Part shown: positions 47,231 to 56,222 of the stretch, one piece after another | Numbering within the stretch: position 1 is the stretch's first letter | How the letters are laid out: each line of letters starts with the position of its first letter | Source: Larsenimonas salina | GTDB taxonomy: Bacteria; Pseudomonadota; Gammaproteobacteria; Pseudomonadales; Halomonadaceae | Direction of reading: 5' to 3' | Assembly (NCBI RefSeq): GCF_023736155.1 | Contig: NZ_JAMLJJ010000004.1 | Location: forward strand, 286,358 to 350,357 | Length of the DNA: 64,000 nucleotides | The notes under the pieces: generated by a model | Databases searched by the model: none | What the model was told of the DNA's origin: nothing | What the model saw: only the letters and a program-made list of their open reading frames with translations | Position numbers and translations under genes: made by a program

Positions 47231-47293
47231 GGGAGCTACGCTGCATTTAAAGGGGTGGTACCGCTATAACGACCATCTGCGCATTTTTTTCAG

Positions 47294-48004
47294 CTATCGA
47301 CAAAACCCATACCGGCGAAGGCCCATATGAAAGTGATTGCGATGCGCCTGGTTGTACTCGGGCCCGAGCACCGTGCCGAACACATCACAGGCCCCATCAA
47401 ATGCCTGATGCCAAAACAGCCCCCGCTCGCCGTCATCACTCCATTCACGCTCGAGCGTCAATTGACGGCCATCGTCCAGCACCACACCCGCCAGGTCGAA
47501 CGCATCGGCCGTGGCATGCTCGCTGCGCCGCCCTTCAGGCCGGTTGTACACGTTTCGACAGGCAAAGCTCCCGTAATGCACGACCTGGCGTACAGGGCTT
47601 CCAAGGGTTCGTTCGGCAATGGGCTGTAGCCGATGACGCTCGAACATCAGCCACCTGACCGCCAACGGGCAGCTTGCCAGAAAGGACGCATTGAACCGCA
47701 CGCCGGTTTCAAATACGCGCGCGGCCCGCTCGAGCCGGCACTGACCCAACTCGAGGGGTTTTTGAGCCACAATGTTCAGCTCAGAGCTGTCGTTTTGCAC
47801 CTGCGCCAGGGTTTCCCAGCATCGGTCGGCATCGCCTTCAAGCCGTGCCAGTTTCCACCGAGTCATCCAGGTGATCGGGTCCTTGATCGCAAGCGGGGCA
47901 AAGGGGTTGTAGGCGGGGGGGACCGGTGACCATTTAGCCTGTGCATACATGCCCCAAAACAGGACACCCATCAAGATGACGCCGATTGCCAATAGCCAAC
48001 GCAT
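47294..48004 (-). CDS. Extensin-like protein (putative peptidoglycan peptidase, M15-like)
   Basis: 236 residues, with one N-terminal membrane helix (LLAIGVILMGVLFWGMY) and the rest periplasmic. The extensin-like C-terminal domain carries SEHATADAFDLAG (HxxxxxxD zinc-ligand pattern), and HRNHFHMGL near the end supplies the second histidine set, as in DD-peptidases of the M15/LAS group. Two cysteine pairs are seen (GQC, SFAC, GAC, FC), typical of this family. ATG 48004 with GAGGAAA upstream; a longer frame reaches 48043. Confidence 0.82.
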   Translation of the reverse strand: MRWLLAIGVILMGVLFWGMYAQAKWSPVPPAYNPFAPLAIKDPITWMTRWKLARLEGDADRCWETLAQVQNDSSELNIVAQKPLELGQCRLERAARVFETGVRFNASFLASCPLAVRWLMFERHRLQPIAERTLGSPVRQVVHYGSFACRNVYNRPEGRRSEHATADAFDLAGVVLDDGRQLTLEREWSDDGERGLFWHQAFDGACDVFGTVLGPEYNQAHRNHFHMGLRRYGFCR

Positions 48005-48050
48005 AGGCTTTCCTCGCTGTTTAACACAGCATAGCCAAGGCACTGCGCAT

Positions 48051-48077
48051 AAAAAAATCCCATGCAGGGCATGGGAT
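48051..48077 (-). terminator. Rho-independent terminator of the BCCT gene
   Basis: A 9-bp stem ATCCCATGC / GCATGGGAT with an AGG loop, with seven A residues on its left, which is a U-run on the leftward transcript. Confidence 0.85.
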
Positions 48078-48231
48078 TGGAAGGAGTGTGCTGTCTGACG
48101 TCACATCGGCGTCACAACAACGGCTCGAGTCTGGCGTCTCGAACACCGCTACATGTTAGCCTGCTAACGCTTAACACCCTAATAGCTAAAATAAATCGCT
48201 ATAATTATCTATAGCTATCGGCATGCATTCT

Positions 48232-49896
48232 TTACGACTCCTGATCGCTTGAATGGCCGTTACGCTCGGTATTAATACGTCGATTGACGGTGCGCGGTGA
48301 GCGCTTGATGCGCTCGCCCACATTGCCGGACAGCTCATCGGCTTCAAAGATATCCGCACCCACCGGCGTTTCATCGTGGCGACGATAAAGATGCGTCAAC
48401 ATGGCCTTGCGGTCGCTTCTAAGCTCCTTGAGCAGCACGTACAGCATGGCGTACACGATAAAGGTAAACGGAAGCGCCGAAAGTACCGAGGCCGACTGCA
48501 GCCCCTTGAGTCCGCCTGCCACCAGAAGCGTCAAACAGATCGCCGCGATCAGAACGCCCCACACGATGCGCTTATAAAGCGGCGGATTGAGCGAGCCGTT
48601 ATCCGTCATCTGAGACACGATGTAAGACGCGGAATCGGCCGAGGTCACCAGAAAGATAAAGATCAAAATCATCGCGATGAACGACAGCACGCCCGAAAAC
48701 GGCATTAGATCGAACATCTTGAACAGCGCCGTGGTAATGTTGCTGTCGGTTGCTTCAGCAAGCTGCGCGCCCTGAAACAGATCCATGTGCAGCGCCGCGC
48801 CGCCGAACACTCCAATCCAGAGACACGCAAGCAGCGGTGGCACGATCAACACCCCAAAGACGTACTCCTTGATTGTGCGCCCGCGAGAAACCCGCGCAAC
48901 GAACGTCCCGACGAACGGCGACCAGGCAATTACCCAGGCCCAGTAGAACACGGTCCAGGAGCTCGCCCAGTCCTCTCCGCCATAGGGTGACATGCGAAGG
49001 CTCATGCCAATGAAATTCTGAAGATAATCCCCGATGCCCATGGTAATGGTCTGCAAAATGGCGATGGTCGGGCCGGTGAACAGCACGTAGAACATCAGGC
49101 CGAGGCACAGCCCCATATTGAGATTGGACAGCCGCTTGATGCCCTTATCGAGCCCGGAGGCCGCCGAGGCCACGTAACACAGAAACATCGCGCCCATGAT
49201 GATGAACTGCCACAGCATGCCCTCGGGAACCCCGAAAACGAAGTGCAGGCCACCGTTGATCTGAAGCACGGCAAGCCCAATGGAGGTGGCCACCCCCATT
49301 ACGGTCGCAACGACCGCGAACACATCGAGCGCATCACCGACCCGACGCCCTTTTGGCAGCTTGGCCGTCAGCGGCGACAAAACGGTCGAGACCATACCAC
49401 TTTGCCCTTTTCGAAACTGGGTGTAGGCGATGATCAAGCCAACGATTGAAAACGCCGCCCACTGATGCACGCCCCAGTTGAAAAACGCGTATTGGATGGC
49501 CAGACGCGCAGATTCCGGCGTCGTTCCATCGACGTCACCAAACGGCGGCGCCATGAAATGCATCATCGGCTCGGCCATGCCGTAAAAGACAAGTCCAACC
49601 CCGAAGCCGGCTGCCAGGAGCATGCTGACCCAGGAAAAGAAGCTGTAGGTCGGCTTGCTTTCCTGGGGCCCCAGGCGAATCTTTCCGTACTTGCTGAACG
49701 CAAGCGCCAGCAAAAAGATCACGAAGCCGAATACGGAGAAAAGATAGAACCAGCCAAAGATGTGGGTCACCCAACCCAGGGCGGCATTGGCGTAATTGCC
49801 GAACTGCTCCGGCATGAGCGCCCCTATCGCGACCAGACACGCGATGACCATCGCTGAGGTATAAAACACTCGATGGGATTTTTGAGTGGAAGCCAT
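48232..49896 (-). CDS. BCCT family betaine/choline/carnitine-type transporter
   Basis: 554-residue inner-membrane transporter with twelve helices, carrying compatible solutes such as glycine betaine or choline. The BCCT signature in helix 8 region reads WTVFYWAWVIAWSPFVGTFVARVSRGRT in part (WAWVIAWSPFVG; FVARVSRGRT), containing the substrate-binding tryptophans. The hydrophilic C-terminal tail (residues ~500-554, RRHDETPVGADIFEADEL and a run of arginines) is extended, as in osmosensing BetT/BetP types. Halophile context fits osmolyte uptake. Exact substrate not determined. Confidence 0.93.
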   Translation of the reverse strand: MASTQKSHRVFYTSAMVIACLVAIGALMPEQFGNYANAALGWVTHIFGWFYLFSVFGFVIFLLALAFSKYGKIRLGPQESKPTYSFFSWVSMLLAAGFGVGLVFYGMAEPMMHFMAPPFGDVDGTTPESARLAIQYAFFNWGVHQWAAFSIVGLIIAYTQFRKGQSGMVSTVLSPLTAKLPKGRRVGDALDVFAVVATVMGVATSIGLAVLQINGGLHFVFGVPEGMLWQFIIMGAMFLCYVASAASGLDKGIKRLSNLNMGLCLGLMFYVLFTGPTIAILQTITMGIGDYLQNFIGMSLRMSPYGGEDWASSWTVFYWAWVIAWSPFVGTFVARVSRGRTIKEYVFGVLIVPPLLACLWIGVFGGAALHMDLFQGAQLAEATDSNITTALFKMFDLMPFSGVLSFIAMILIFIFLVTSADSASYIVSQMTDNGSLNPPLYKRIVWGVLIAAICLTLLVAGGLKGLQSASVLSALPFTFIVYAMLYVLLKELRSDRKAMLTHLYRRHDETPVGADIFEADELSGNVGERIKRSPRTVNRRINTERNGHSSDQES

Positions 49897-50096
49897 AAGC
49901 GTTGCTTGTCCTCCTGTTGTTATTTGTGGGTAGCCCGTCTGGCGATATACACCCGCTAAATGCCCCGACAGACGTTCCTATCACTTTGCCGCGCAGCCCT
50001 TTTCTTCGTTATTCATGAGTAAACTCATTGAAGGTCAACGCGCTAAAGGCCCAGGTGCTTAAGACCCCAGTGGATCCATTGAAGGGTTCAAACGAA

Positions 50097-50125
50097 ACAA
50101 GGGGGTGCACTAGGCACCCCCTTGT
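50097..50125 (-). terminator. Hairpin downstream of pstB
   Basis: A perfect 12-bp stem ACAAGGGGGTGC / GCACCCCCTTGT with a 5-base loop follows the pstB stop by 53 bases on the leftward strand. The U-tract is short (GTTTCGTTTG), so termination is probable but not textbook. The remaining gap to 49897 shows no gene. Confidence 0.65.
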
Positions 50126-50178
50126 CGGATCCGCTCACCGCGGCAAATTACATAACAACTATAGCGAACTATAGACTT

Positions 50179-51045
50179 TTATCCATAACGACCTGTTATA
50201 TAGTCCTCGGTCTGTTTTTTCGCCGGCTGAGTGAAAATCTGGTCGGTCTGGCCGCACTCGACCAGCTCGCCCAGGTACATGAACGCCGTGATATCAGAGA
50301 CGCGCGCCGCCTGCTGCATGTTGTGCGTCACGATGGCAATGGTGTATTCCTTTTTGAGCTCGTTGATCAGATCCTCGATGTAGCCCGTCGAGATCGGATC
50401 CAGCGCCGAGGTCGGCTCATCCAGCAGGATGACCTCCGGCTTGACCGCAATCGTTCGTGCGATACAAAGGCGCTGCTGCTGGCCACCGGAGAGCGCCTGG
50501 CCGTTGTTCTTGAGCTTGTCCTTGACTTCATCCCACAGCGCGGCGCGCTTCAGCGCCCATTCGACCCGCTCGTCCATGTCCCGGCTCGACAGCCGCTCAT
50601 AGAGCTTCACACCAAAGGCAACGTTGTCATACACCGACATCGGAAACGGCGTCGGCTTTTGAAACACCATGCCAATGCGTGCGCGAAGCAGGTTGATGTC
50701 GATGCGCTTGTCATTGATGTTCTGACCGTTGAGCAGCAGCTCGCCCTCGGTCTTGAGGCCGGGGTAGAGGTCATGAATCCGGTTGAAGCACCGCAAGAGC
50801 GTCGACTTGCCACAGCCGGACGGGCCGATGAACGCGGTGACCTGATTGGCCGGAATCGACAGCGAAATATCTTTCAATGCCTGAAAGTCGCCGTAATAGA
50901 AGTTCAGGTTATTGACCTGCAACTTGGTCGGATGCGCCGACTGATCCACCGCCGCGCGCTCCGGTATCGTATGACTGAATGTCGTCGTCATGGCGTTGGC
51001 CCCTGTGCGCGAATACGCATACGTTTCTTTTGATTGAGTCGTCAT
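50179..51045 (-). CDS. pstB: Phosphate ABC transporter ATPase
   Basis: ATP-binding subunit of the high-affinity phosphate importer. 288 residues from ATG 51045. Walker [10 protein letters not shown], the PstB-type segment [21 protein letters not shown] signature [16 protein letters not shown], Walker [14 protein letters not shown] and switch histidine VTHNMQQA are complete. An N-terminal extension of about 35 residues precedes the core, so ATG 50991 (AGGGG eight bases before) is an alternative start. Last gene of pstSCAB; phoU does not follow, unlike in many genomes. Confidence 0.96.
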   Translation of the reverse strand: MTTQSKETYAYSRTGANAMTTTFSHTIPERAAVDQSAHPTKLQVNNLNFYYGDFQALKDISLSIPANQVTAFIGPSGCGKSTLLRCFNRIHDLYPGLKTEGELLLNGQNINDKRIDINLLRARIGMVFQKPTPFPMSVYDNVAFGVKLYERLSSRDMDERVEWALKRAALWDEVKDKLKNNGQALSGGQQQRLCIARTIAVKPEVILLDEPTSALDPISTGYIEDLINELKKEYTIAIVTHNMQQAARVSDITAFMYLGELVECGQTDQIFTQPAKKQTEDYITGRYG

Positions 51046-51052
51046 CACTCTA

Positions 51053-51940
51053 TTACCCCTTGCGCCGTTCGGAAACGACACGCGCCACAATGTTCAAAAG
51101 CAAAATCGCCACGGTCAGGATCAGCGCCCCCGCCCAGGCAAGTTCGACCTGACGCGGAATGAACGAATTGATGGTCATGTTCTGATAAAGCGTCATCGGA
51201 AGGTTCGGCATCTCGGAATTGAGATCGAAGAAATTCCACTGATTCGAATTGAGCGAGGTGAAGATCAGTGGCGCGGTTTCACCACTGATACGCGCGCACC
51301 CAAGCAGAATGCCCGTGATGATTCCGGCACGTGCGCCGCTGTAGCAGACCTTGCAGACCACCAGCCAGCGATGCGCGCCAAGTGCCGACGCCGCCTCTCG
51401 AAGCGAATTGGGCACAAGCTTCAGCATGTCTTCGGTCGAGCGAATCACCACCGGAATGATCAGAACCGCCAGCGCCGCAACCCCGGCCCACCCGGAAAAG
51501 TGGCCGCTCGGCAGCACCAGAATGGCGTAGATATAAAGCCCGACGATGATCGAGGGCGCCGACAGCAGCACATCATTGATAAACCGAATAAAGCTCGCCA
51601 GCCGTGATTTGCCGCCGTATTCGGCAAGCCAGGTGCCAGCGGCCACACCGACGATGGTACCGACAATCGTTGCAAGCGTGGTCATGATCAAACTGCCGAG
51701 AATGGCGTTACCAAGCCCGCCACCCGTCATCTTGGTGCGCTCGGTAAACACCGAAAGCTCAAGCGCCGAGGCCCCCTTGGTGACCAGACTGAACAGAATC
51801 AGCAAAAGCCAGATAATACCGAAGGCCGCGGCCGCCATGCAGAACGCCATCACTACGCGGTTGAACAGGCGACGACGCCGATAGACCGGGTTCGACGGCG
51901 TTAGATGCGGTGAACTCTCACTCATGGTGCGCTCTGTCAT
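51053..51940 (-). CDS. pstA: Phosphate ABC transporter permease
   Basis: 295-residue inner-membrane subunit with six helices, pairing with PstC. The permease coupling loop is [26 protein letters not shown] (EAASALGA onward), and [11 protein letters not shown] is typical for PstA. Its start overlaps the pstC stop (ATGA). A weak alternative start is the internal methionine of MSESSPH. Confidence 0.95.
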   Translation of the reverse strand: MTERTMSESSPHLTPSNPVYRRRRLFNRVVMAFCMAAAAFGIIWLLLILFSLVTKGASALELSVFTERTKMTGGGLGNAILGSLIMTTLATIVGTIVGVAAGTWLAEYGGKSRLASFIRFINDVLLSAPSIIVGLYIYAILVLPSGHFSGWAGVAALAVLIIPVVIRSTEDMLKLVPNSLREAASALGAHRWLVVCKVCYSGARAGIITGILLGCARISGETAPLIFTSLNSNQWNFFDLNSEMPNLPMTLYQNMTINSFIPRQVELAWAGALILTVAILLLNIVARVVSERRKG

Positions 51941-52911
51941 TTCGGCGCCCTCCGGTCCATCCGATTGAGCATCACGCGGGCAATGGCCAGCACGATGAAG
52001 GTAATGACGAACAGCATCAGGCCAAGCGCCAGAAGCGCCGAACGCTGAAGGCCGTCCGCTTCCGGAAACTGGTTGGCGATCAGCGCCGCGATCGACGTGC
52101 CCTGCCCGGTTACTGTCGGGTTGAAGAACAGGTTATTACCGATGACAAACGTCACGGCCATGGTCTCGCCCAGCGCTCGGCCAAGCCCGAGAATCACGCC
52201 CCCGACCAGCCCGCCCTTCACCGACGGGAAGATCACGCTCCGGGTTACCTCCCAGGTGGTGCAGCCAAGGCCATAGGCCGATTCGCGCACCATCGGCGGC
52301 ACGGTCAGCATCACATCTCGCGTGATGGCCGTGATGAAGGGAATGATCATCACCGCAAGAATCAGGCCCGCGGTTGCAAGGCCGGTACCGGCCGGGAAGA
52401 TGGTCGGAAAATGGCTTTGAAGGAACGGGGCCAGAACTTCCACACCCCACATGCCATAAATGATCGAGGGAACACCGGCGAGCAGCTCAACGGTCGTCCC
52501 GAGTGGACGCCTGAGCGCCGCCGGGCACTTCTCGGTCAAAAAGATCGCGATGCCCATGGAGACCGGTACGGCGATCGCGATGGCAATGCCTGAGGTGACC
52601 AGCGTTCCATAAATGGCCGGCAACGCACCGAAACGGTCCAGGTTGGCCGCCCAGCGGTCCTCGGTAAAGAAATGCCAGCCGAATTCAGACAGCGCCGGCC
52701 AACCCGAGATGACCAGTGACATCATGATGGTTCCCAGAAGCAGCAGAACCAGCAGTGCGAAACCTCGGGTCGTGTGTTCGAACAGACCATCGAGGCGGCG
52801 GTTGCGCTTGACGGCGGATTGTTCGGTTGGCGATGCGCCGAGCGTTACATCCTCGGACGCGCCAGACGTCGATTGGGTCACTGCATTACCCTCTTGCAAC
52901 CAAAGTGACAC
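51937..52911 (-). CDS. pstC: Phosphate ABC transporter permease
   Basis: 324-residue inner-membrane subunit of the phosphate importer. The first ~35 residues are hydrophilic, then six helices. Coupling motif ESAYGLGCTTWEVTRSVIFPSVKGGLVGG in part (ESAYGLGCTTWEV), and GRALGETMAVTFVIGN, are characteristic of PstC. It lies 69 bases after pstS, with a terminator-like hairpin between them. Confidence 0.95.
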   Translation of the reverse strand: MSLWLQEGNAVTQSTSGASEDVTLGASPTEQSAVKRNRRLDGLFEHTTRGFALLVLLLLGTIMMSLVISGWPALSEFGWHFFTEDRWAANLDRFGALPAIYGTLVTSGIAIAIAVPVSMGIAIFLTEKCPAALRRPLGTTVELLAGVPSIIYGMWGVEVLAPFLQSHFPTIFPAGTGLATAGLILAVMIIPFITAITRDVMLTVPPMVRESAYGLGCTTWEVTRSVIFPSVKGGLVGGVILGLGRALGETMAVTFVIGNNLFFNPTVTGQGTSIAALIANQFPEADGLQRSALLALGLMLFVITFIVLAIARVMLNRMDRRAPK

Positions 52912-52929
52912 ATGAAACTTCTCTTATAC

Positions 52930-52958
52930 AAAAACGCCGTGGCCGCAAGGCCACAGCG
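52930..52958 (-). terminator. Intra-operon terminator/attenuator between pstS and pstC
   Basis: On the leftward strand, CGCTGTGGCC-TTGC-GGCCACGGCG (one mismatch) is followed directly by five T residues. It should stop part of the transcripts after pstS, giving more binding protein than permease. Confidence 0.82.
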
Positions 52959-52980
52959 TCTTCATGACTCACGGTGTGGC

Positions 52981-54027
52981 TTACTTGGTCCAGACCTGCT
53001 CGCCGCCCTGACTCTTGATCTGTGACCAGACGTCCTGACGGATCATGCTGGAGACATTGTCGGGAATCGGAACGTAGTCGAGCTTGGTCGCGGCGTCATT
53101 GCCGTTCTTGTAGGCCCAGTCGAAGAACTTGAGCGCCTGCTTGGCCGCCTGCGGGTTCTGAACGTCGGTGTGCATCAGGATGAATGAGGCACCCACGATC
53201 GGCCAGCTCTGGCCTCCCGGCTGATCGGTCAGCACCAGATAAAGGCCATCGGCATTTTTCCAGTCGGCATTGGAGGCAGCTGCCTTGAAGCTTTCGATAC
53301 CGGCGGTCACGAAATTGCCGGATTTATTCTCAAGCTGAGCGACCTTCAGGTTGTTCTGGTGGGCGTAGGCATACTCGACGTAGCCGATCCCGCCCGGCGT
53401 ACCGGCGACCTGATTGGCAACACCTGCGTTGGCCTTGGCGCCGACACCTGCAGGCCAGGCAACGGACTTGCCTTCACCGACGTTGTTGGCGAAATCGCTG
53501 CTGACCTGTGCCAGGTAGTGCGTGAAGAGGAAGTTGGTGCCAGAGCCTTCCGCGCGATAGACCGGCGTGATGCGGGTATCCGGCAGGTCCATGTCCGGGT
53601 TCAGCTTGGCGATGGCGTCGTCATTCCAGTTGGAGATTTCGCCCATGTAGATCTTGGCAAGGGTTTCGCCATCGAGCTTGATCTTGGTGCCATCGATGCC
53701 CGGCACGTTCACGACCGGGACAACGCCACCCATGATCTGCGGCCACTGAACCAGGTTGTTTTCCTTGAGCTCGGAAGGCTTCATCGGCGCATCGCTTGCA
53801 CCAAAGGTGACCGTGCGCGCAGTGATCTGCTTGATGCCACCGCCTGAGCCGATCGCCTGATAGTTTAGGCCGACGCCCGTTGCGTCCTGATAGGCGTCAG
53901 CCCACTGGGAGTAGACCGGGTACGGGAAGGTCGCACCTGCGCCAGTGATCGTGTCGGCGGCCATGGCCGAGGCCGAACCCAGCACGAGGGTCGAGGTGAC
54001 AAGCGTTGCAGCAACGTTCTTCAACAT
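52981..54027 (-). CDS. pstS: Phosphate-binding periplasmic protein
   Basis: 348-residue substrate-binding protein of the Pst importer. Signal peptide MLKNVAATLVTSTLVLGSAS, cleavage after AMA. The mature start ADTITGAGATFPYPVYSQWADAY is typical of PstS, and AIGSGGGIKQI and SDAPM contribute to phosphate binding, as does GSGTNFLF. I chose ATG 54027 with GGGAG about ten bases before; the frame is open to 54120. A Pho box lies 95 bases upstream. Confidence 0.96.
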   Translation of the reverse strand: MLKNVAATLVTSTLVLGSASAMAADTITGAGATFPYPVYSQWADAYQDATGVGLNYQAIGSGGGIKQITARTVTFGASDAPMKPSELKENNLVQWPQIMGGVVPVVNVPGIDGTKIKLDGETLAKIYMGEISNWNDDAIAKLNPDMDLPDTRITPVYRAEGSGTNFLFTHYLAQVSSDFANNVGEGKSVAWPAGVGAKANAGVANQVAGTPGGIGYVEYAYAHQNNLKVAQLENKSGNFVTAGIESFKAAASNADWKNADGLYLVLTDQPGGQSWPIVGASFILMHTDVQNPQAAKQALKFFDWAYKNGNDAATKLDYVPIPDNVSSMIRQDVWSQIKSQGGEQVWTK

Positions 54028-54121
54028 CTTGGGTAGCTCCCTGATAGAGGCAACAGATGGCATATGAGATGGCGCGTTTGAGAGCGCTTCGTTTCGTTGC
54101 CGCTTAAGGTAGCAACCCAAT

Positions 54122-54139
54122 ATGTCAGTTTTGTGTCAG
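54122..54139 (-). promoter_or_regulatory. Pho box upstream of pstS
   Basis: On the leftward strand the sequence is CTGACAC-AAAA-CTGACAT: two 7-base repeats separated by 4 A/T bases, the exact geometry of a PhoB site (CTGTCAT-N4-CTGTCAT) with A instead of T at the fourth base of each. It lies in the expected upstream position for phosphate-starvation induction of pstSCAB. Confidence 0.88.
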
Positions 54140-54162
54140 CCACCCCCAAGCCCCCGACGCGC

Positions 54163-54489
54163 TCACTCCGGCACAGCGTCTCCAAGCTGCCAGTATTCGA
54201 TCGGACGCTTGACGCAAAAGAGCTCGATCGCCTCGCCCGTGACCGCCTTGATCAGCGCATCGGCCTTGTCGGGGTCGAGCACGAACATCACCTCTTCCGG
54301 CCGATCATTGAGCTCGAAAAAGTGCGCGCTGTGGTAGCGATGGTCGTTGCCGCGGCTATCAAGCGCGGTTCGGCGCGTATAACGCTCGATGCCGTGGGCC
54401 TTGGCAAGTTCGATCACCCGGTCAAGTACCGGCGTGCCGTGAGCCTTGCGCCCTTCCGGGGCCATGAAAGCCACTTCAAATCCGTTCAT
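54163..54489 (-). CDS. DUF190 (PII-like) protein
   Basis: 108-residue cytoplasmic protein of the DUF190 family, predicted to share the PII signalling fold. Visible segments: [11 protein letters not shown], the [24 protein letters not shown] strand (kept short here: [16 protein letters not shown]), and the core helix [10 protein letters not shown]. Such proteins are often encoded with crcB. GGAGCGACAGG precedes the ATG. Overlaps the crcB stop in an ATGA junction. Ligand and target unknown. A longer frame running through crcB is a shadow. Confidence 0.82.
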   Translation of the reverse strand: MNGFEVAFMAPEGRKAHGTPVLDRVIELAKAHGIERYTRRTALDSRGNDHRYHSAHFFELNDRPEEVMFVLDPDKADALIKAVTGEAIELFCVKRPIEYWQLGDAVPE

Positions 54490-54887
54490 CCTGTCGCTCC
54501 TGTCACCATCCATCGAATCAACTTGACCGTGGCGAACCCGAGCCCGGTCATGCACAGTGCCCCAACCACGTGAAGCGCGATACCGGCAAGCGCCGTCAGA
54601 TACCGACCCGACTGAAGCAAGCTCCACATTTCGGCCGAAAACGTTGAAAACGTCGTCAATGCCCCGAGAAACCCGGTCACGACGAACAACTTCAACGCCG
54701 GCGGAAGCTCTGGCAGCGCCATGAAACACGCAAGCGCCATGCCGATCAGCCACGACCCCAGCCAGTTTGCGATCAAGGTGCCCGGCGGAATGGCGGGAAA
54801 CAACGCGTTGAGCAACAGCCCCAACCCCCACCGAAGGTTGGCACCCAGTGCCGCACCCAGCCCGATGGCAAGCATCGAATACCACAT
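54486..54887 (-). CDS. crcB: Fluoride efflux channel
   Basis: 133-residue dual-topology fluoride channel (Fluc/CrcB) with four helices. [13 protein letters not shown] at the N terminus, [14 protein letters not shown] in helix 2, and [15 protein letters not shown] with the break in helix 3 lined by the threonine/serine/phenylalanine track are the family signatures. One gene only, so a homodimer in both orientations is expected. I looked for a fluoride riboswitch in the leader and did not see one. Confidence 0.94.
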   Translation of the reverse strand: MWYSMLAIGLGAALGANLRWGLGLLLNALFPAIPPGTLIANWLGSWLIGMALACFMALPELPPALKLFVVTGFLGALTTFSTFSAEMWSLLQSGRYLTALAGIALHVVGALCMTGLGFATVKLIRWMVTGATG

Positions 54888-55134
54888 AGCGTTCTCACTT
54901 CAATTGCATCGTTGAAGGCAATGCGCCTTGCCTATCAAAAGGATAAGCTGGATTTAAGCTCCGATCAGTTGAATACGCAACTCCGCGATTCAACGCCCTT
55001 CATTCGATAAATCGCATGCATTGTCATTAGTGGCATATTCTCGCCTCTTCGTAACCATTCATGATAATTTAACCGACTTTGAATATAGCGCGCCCCTACC
55101 CCGGGCCCTCGTCGACCTGCGCAAGACGCCAGAC

Positions 55135-56166
55135 ATGCTGAAATGCCTACGCCCACTGAACTCCCCCACATCGCTCTCGCCGTTACAGCTGCGGCTCTAT
55201 AACACGTTCTGGTACGTCAATATTCTGGCACTGCTTGCACTGGTGCCCTACCTGCTCATCGACCTCTTCATCGCCCCCTATCTCTGGGCCTTTCATGCGC
55301 TAGCCTCAGTGCTTCTACTATGCTCGCAGGTCCTGTTGCATCAAGGCTATCTGAAGGTGTCTCAATTGATGTCGCTGCTGACCAGTCTTGGCATCGTGAC
55401 GCTGGCCTTTCTGGCCTTCGGCGGCGACAGCGGCATGGAGTACTACTATTTCCCGATCATGGTGGCGGCCGCGGCGAGTAGCGTCTGGCCGGTATGGCGG
55501 CGCATCGTGCTGACGGCCGTCATCGCAACGCTTACATTGATCTTGATGCTGCCCTCGTTCTACGCCCCCTGGCTCGCGCTCGATCCGAACATCCTGCTGG
55601 GCGTGCGGTTCTATAACATGGCCATGACCAGCACAATGCTGGTGTTCATCATGTTTCGGGCGCGGACCTTGATGGAGCTTCTCGGTCGGGACGCCGACAT
55701 CGACCCCCTCACTCATACGCTCAATCGCCGCGCCTTCTTTCTCGCCGCAAGACGGCTTCAACGCCGCCGCCAGCGTTTTGCCCTGCTTCTGCTGGATCTG
55801 GATCACTTCAAATCGATCAACGACCGCTTTGGCCATGACGTCGGCGACCAGGCGCTGATTCACGTCGCCGCGCTGATGAAACAGCACACCCGGCGCCACC
55901 GTGACGCCCTTGGCCGCTATGGAGGGGAGGAGTTCGTGCTGATGCTCCAGGGGGCGTCAAAAGAGCACGCACTTCGCATCAGTCAGGCACTGTGCGCGAC
56001 CATCGCCGAGACGCCGTTTACCTATCGGGGGCACACCCTTGCGATGACCGTCTCGATCGGCGTCAGTCTGTCCGATGAATCAAGCGATCTGGATACCGTG
56101 CTTTCCCTGGCGGACCAGCGGCTTTATCAGGCCAAGAGCGCAGGACGAAATCGGGCCATCATGTAG
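55135..56166 (+). CDS. Membrane-bound GGDEF diguanylate cyclase
   Basis: 343 residues. N-terminal membrane region with about six helices (residues ~20-185: NILALLALVPYLLIDLFIA, VLLLCSQVLL, IVTLAFLAFGG, and others), then a GGDEF domain (~195-343). The active site is GGEEF at 263-267 and the inhibitory RxxD site is kept (RHRD five residues before), so feedback inhibition by cyclic di-GMP is expected, unlike the cyclase at 34.1-37.0 kb. LLDLDHFKSINDRFGHDVGD and VSIGVSL motifs are intact. ATG 55135 is chosen because it begins the helix-rich protein; no clear ribosome site. The frame is open to a TTG at 55021. Confidence 0.87.
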   Translation: MLKCLRPLNSPTSLSPLQLRLYNTFWYVNILALLALVPYLLIDLFIAPYLWAFHALASVLLLCSQVLLHQGYLKVSQLMSLLTSLGIVTLAFLAFGGDSGMEYYYFPIMVAAAASSVWPVWRRIVLTAVIATLTLILMLPSFYAPWLALDPNILLGVRFYNMAMTSTMLVFIMFRARTLMELLGRDADIDPLTHTLNRRAFFLAARRLQRRRQRFALLLLDLDHFKSINDRFGHDVGDQALIHVAALMKQHTRRHRDALGRYGGEEFVLMLQGASKEHALRISQALCATIAETPFTYRGHTLAMTVSIGVSLSDESSDLDTVLSLADQRLYQAKSAGRNRAIM

Positions 56167-56222
56167 ATGGCCCGATCGGTGCGGTAGGTGGAACCAGGGC
56201 GTGGCTCAGGCGCGCGCCAGAA

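Noticed and set aside
54163..54885. 240-codon leftward frame joining the DUF190 protein to sequence across crcB
   Set aside because: The part over crcB is a shadow of the crcB frame; crcB has strong family motifs and the DUF190 gene has its own start with a ribosome site at 54489.
54888..55134. Fluoride riboswitch in the crcB leader
   Set aside because: I compared the leader with the conserved core of the crcB motif and saw no match.
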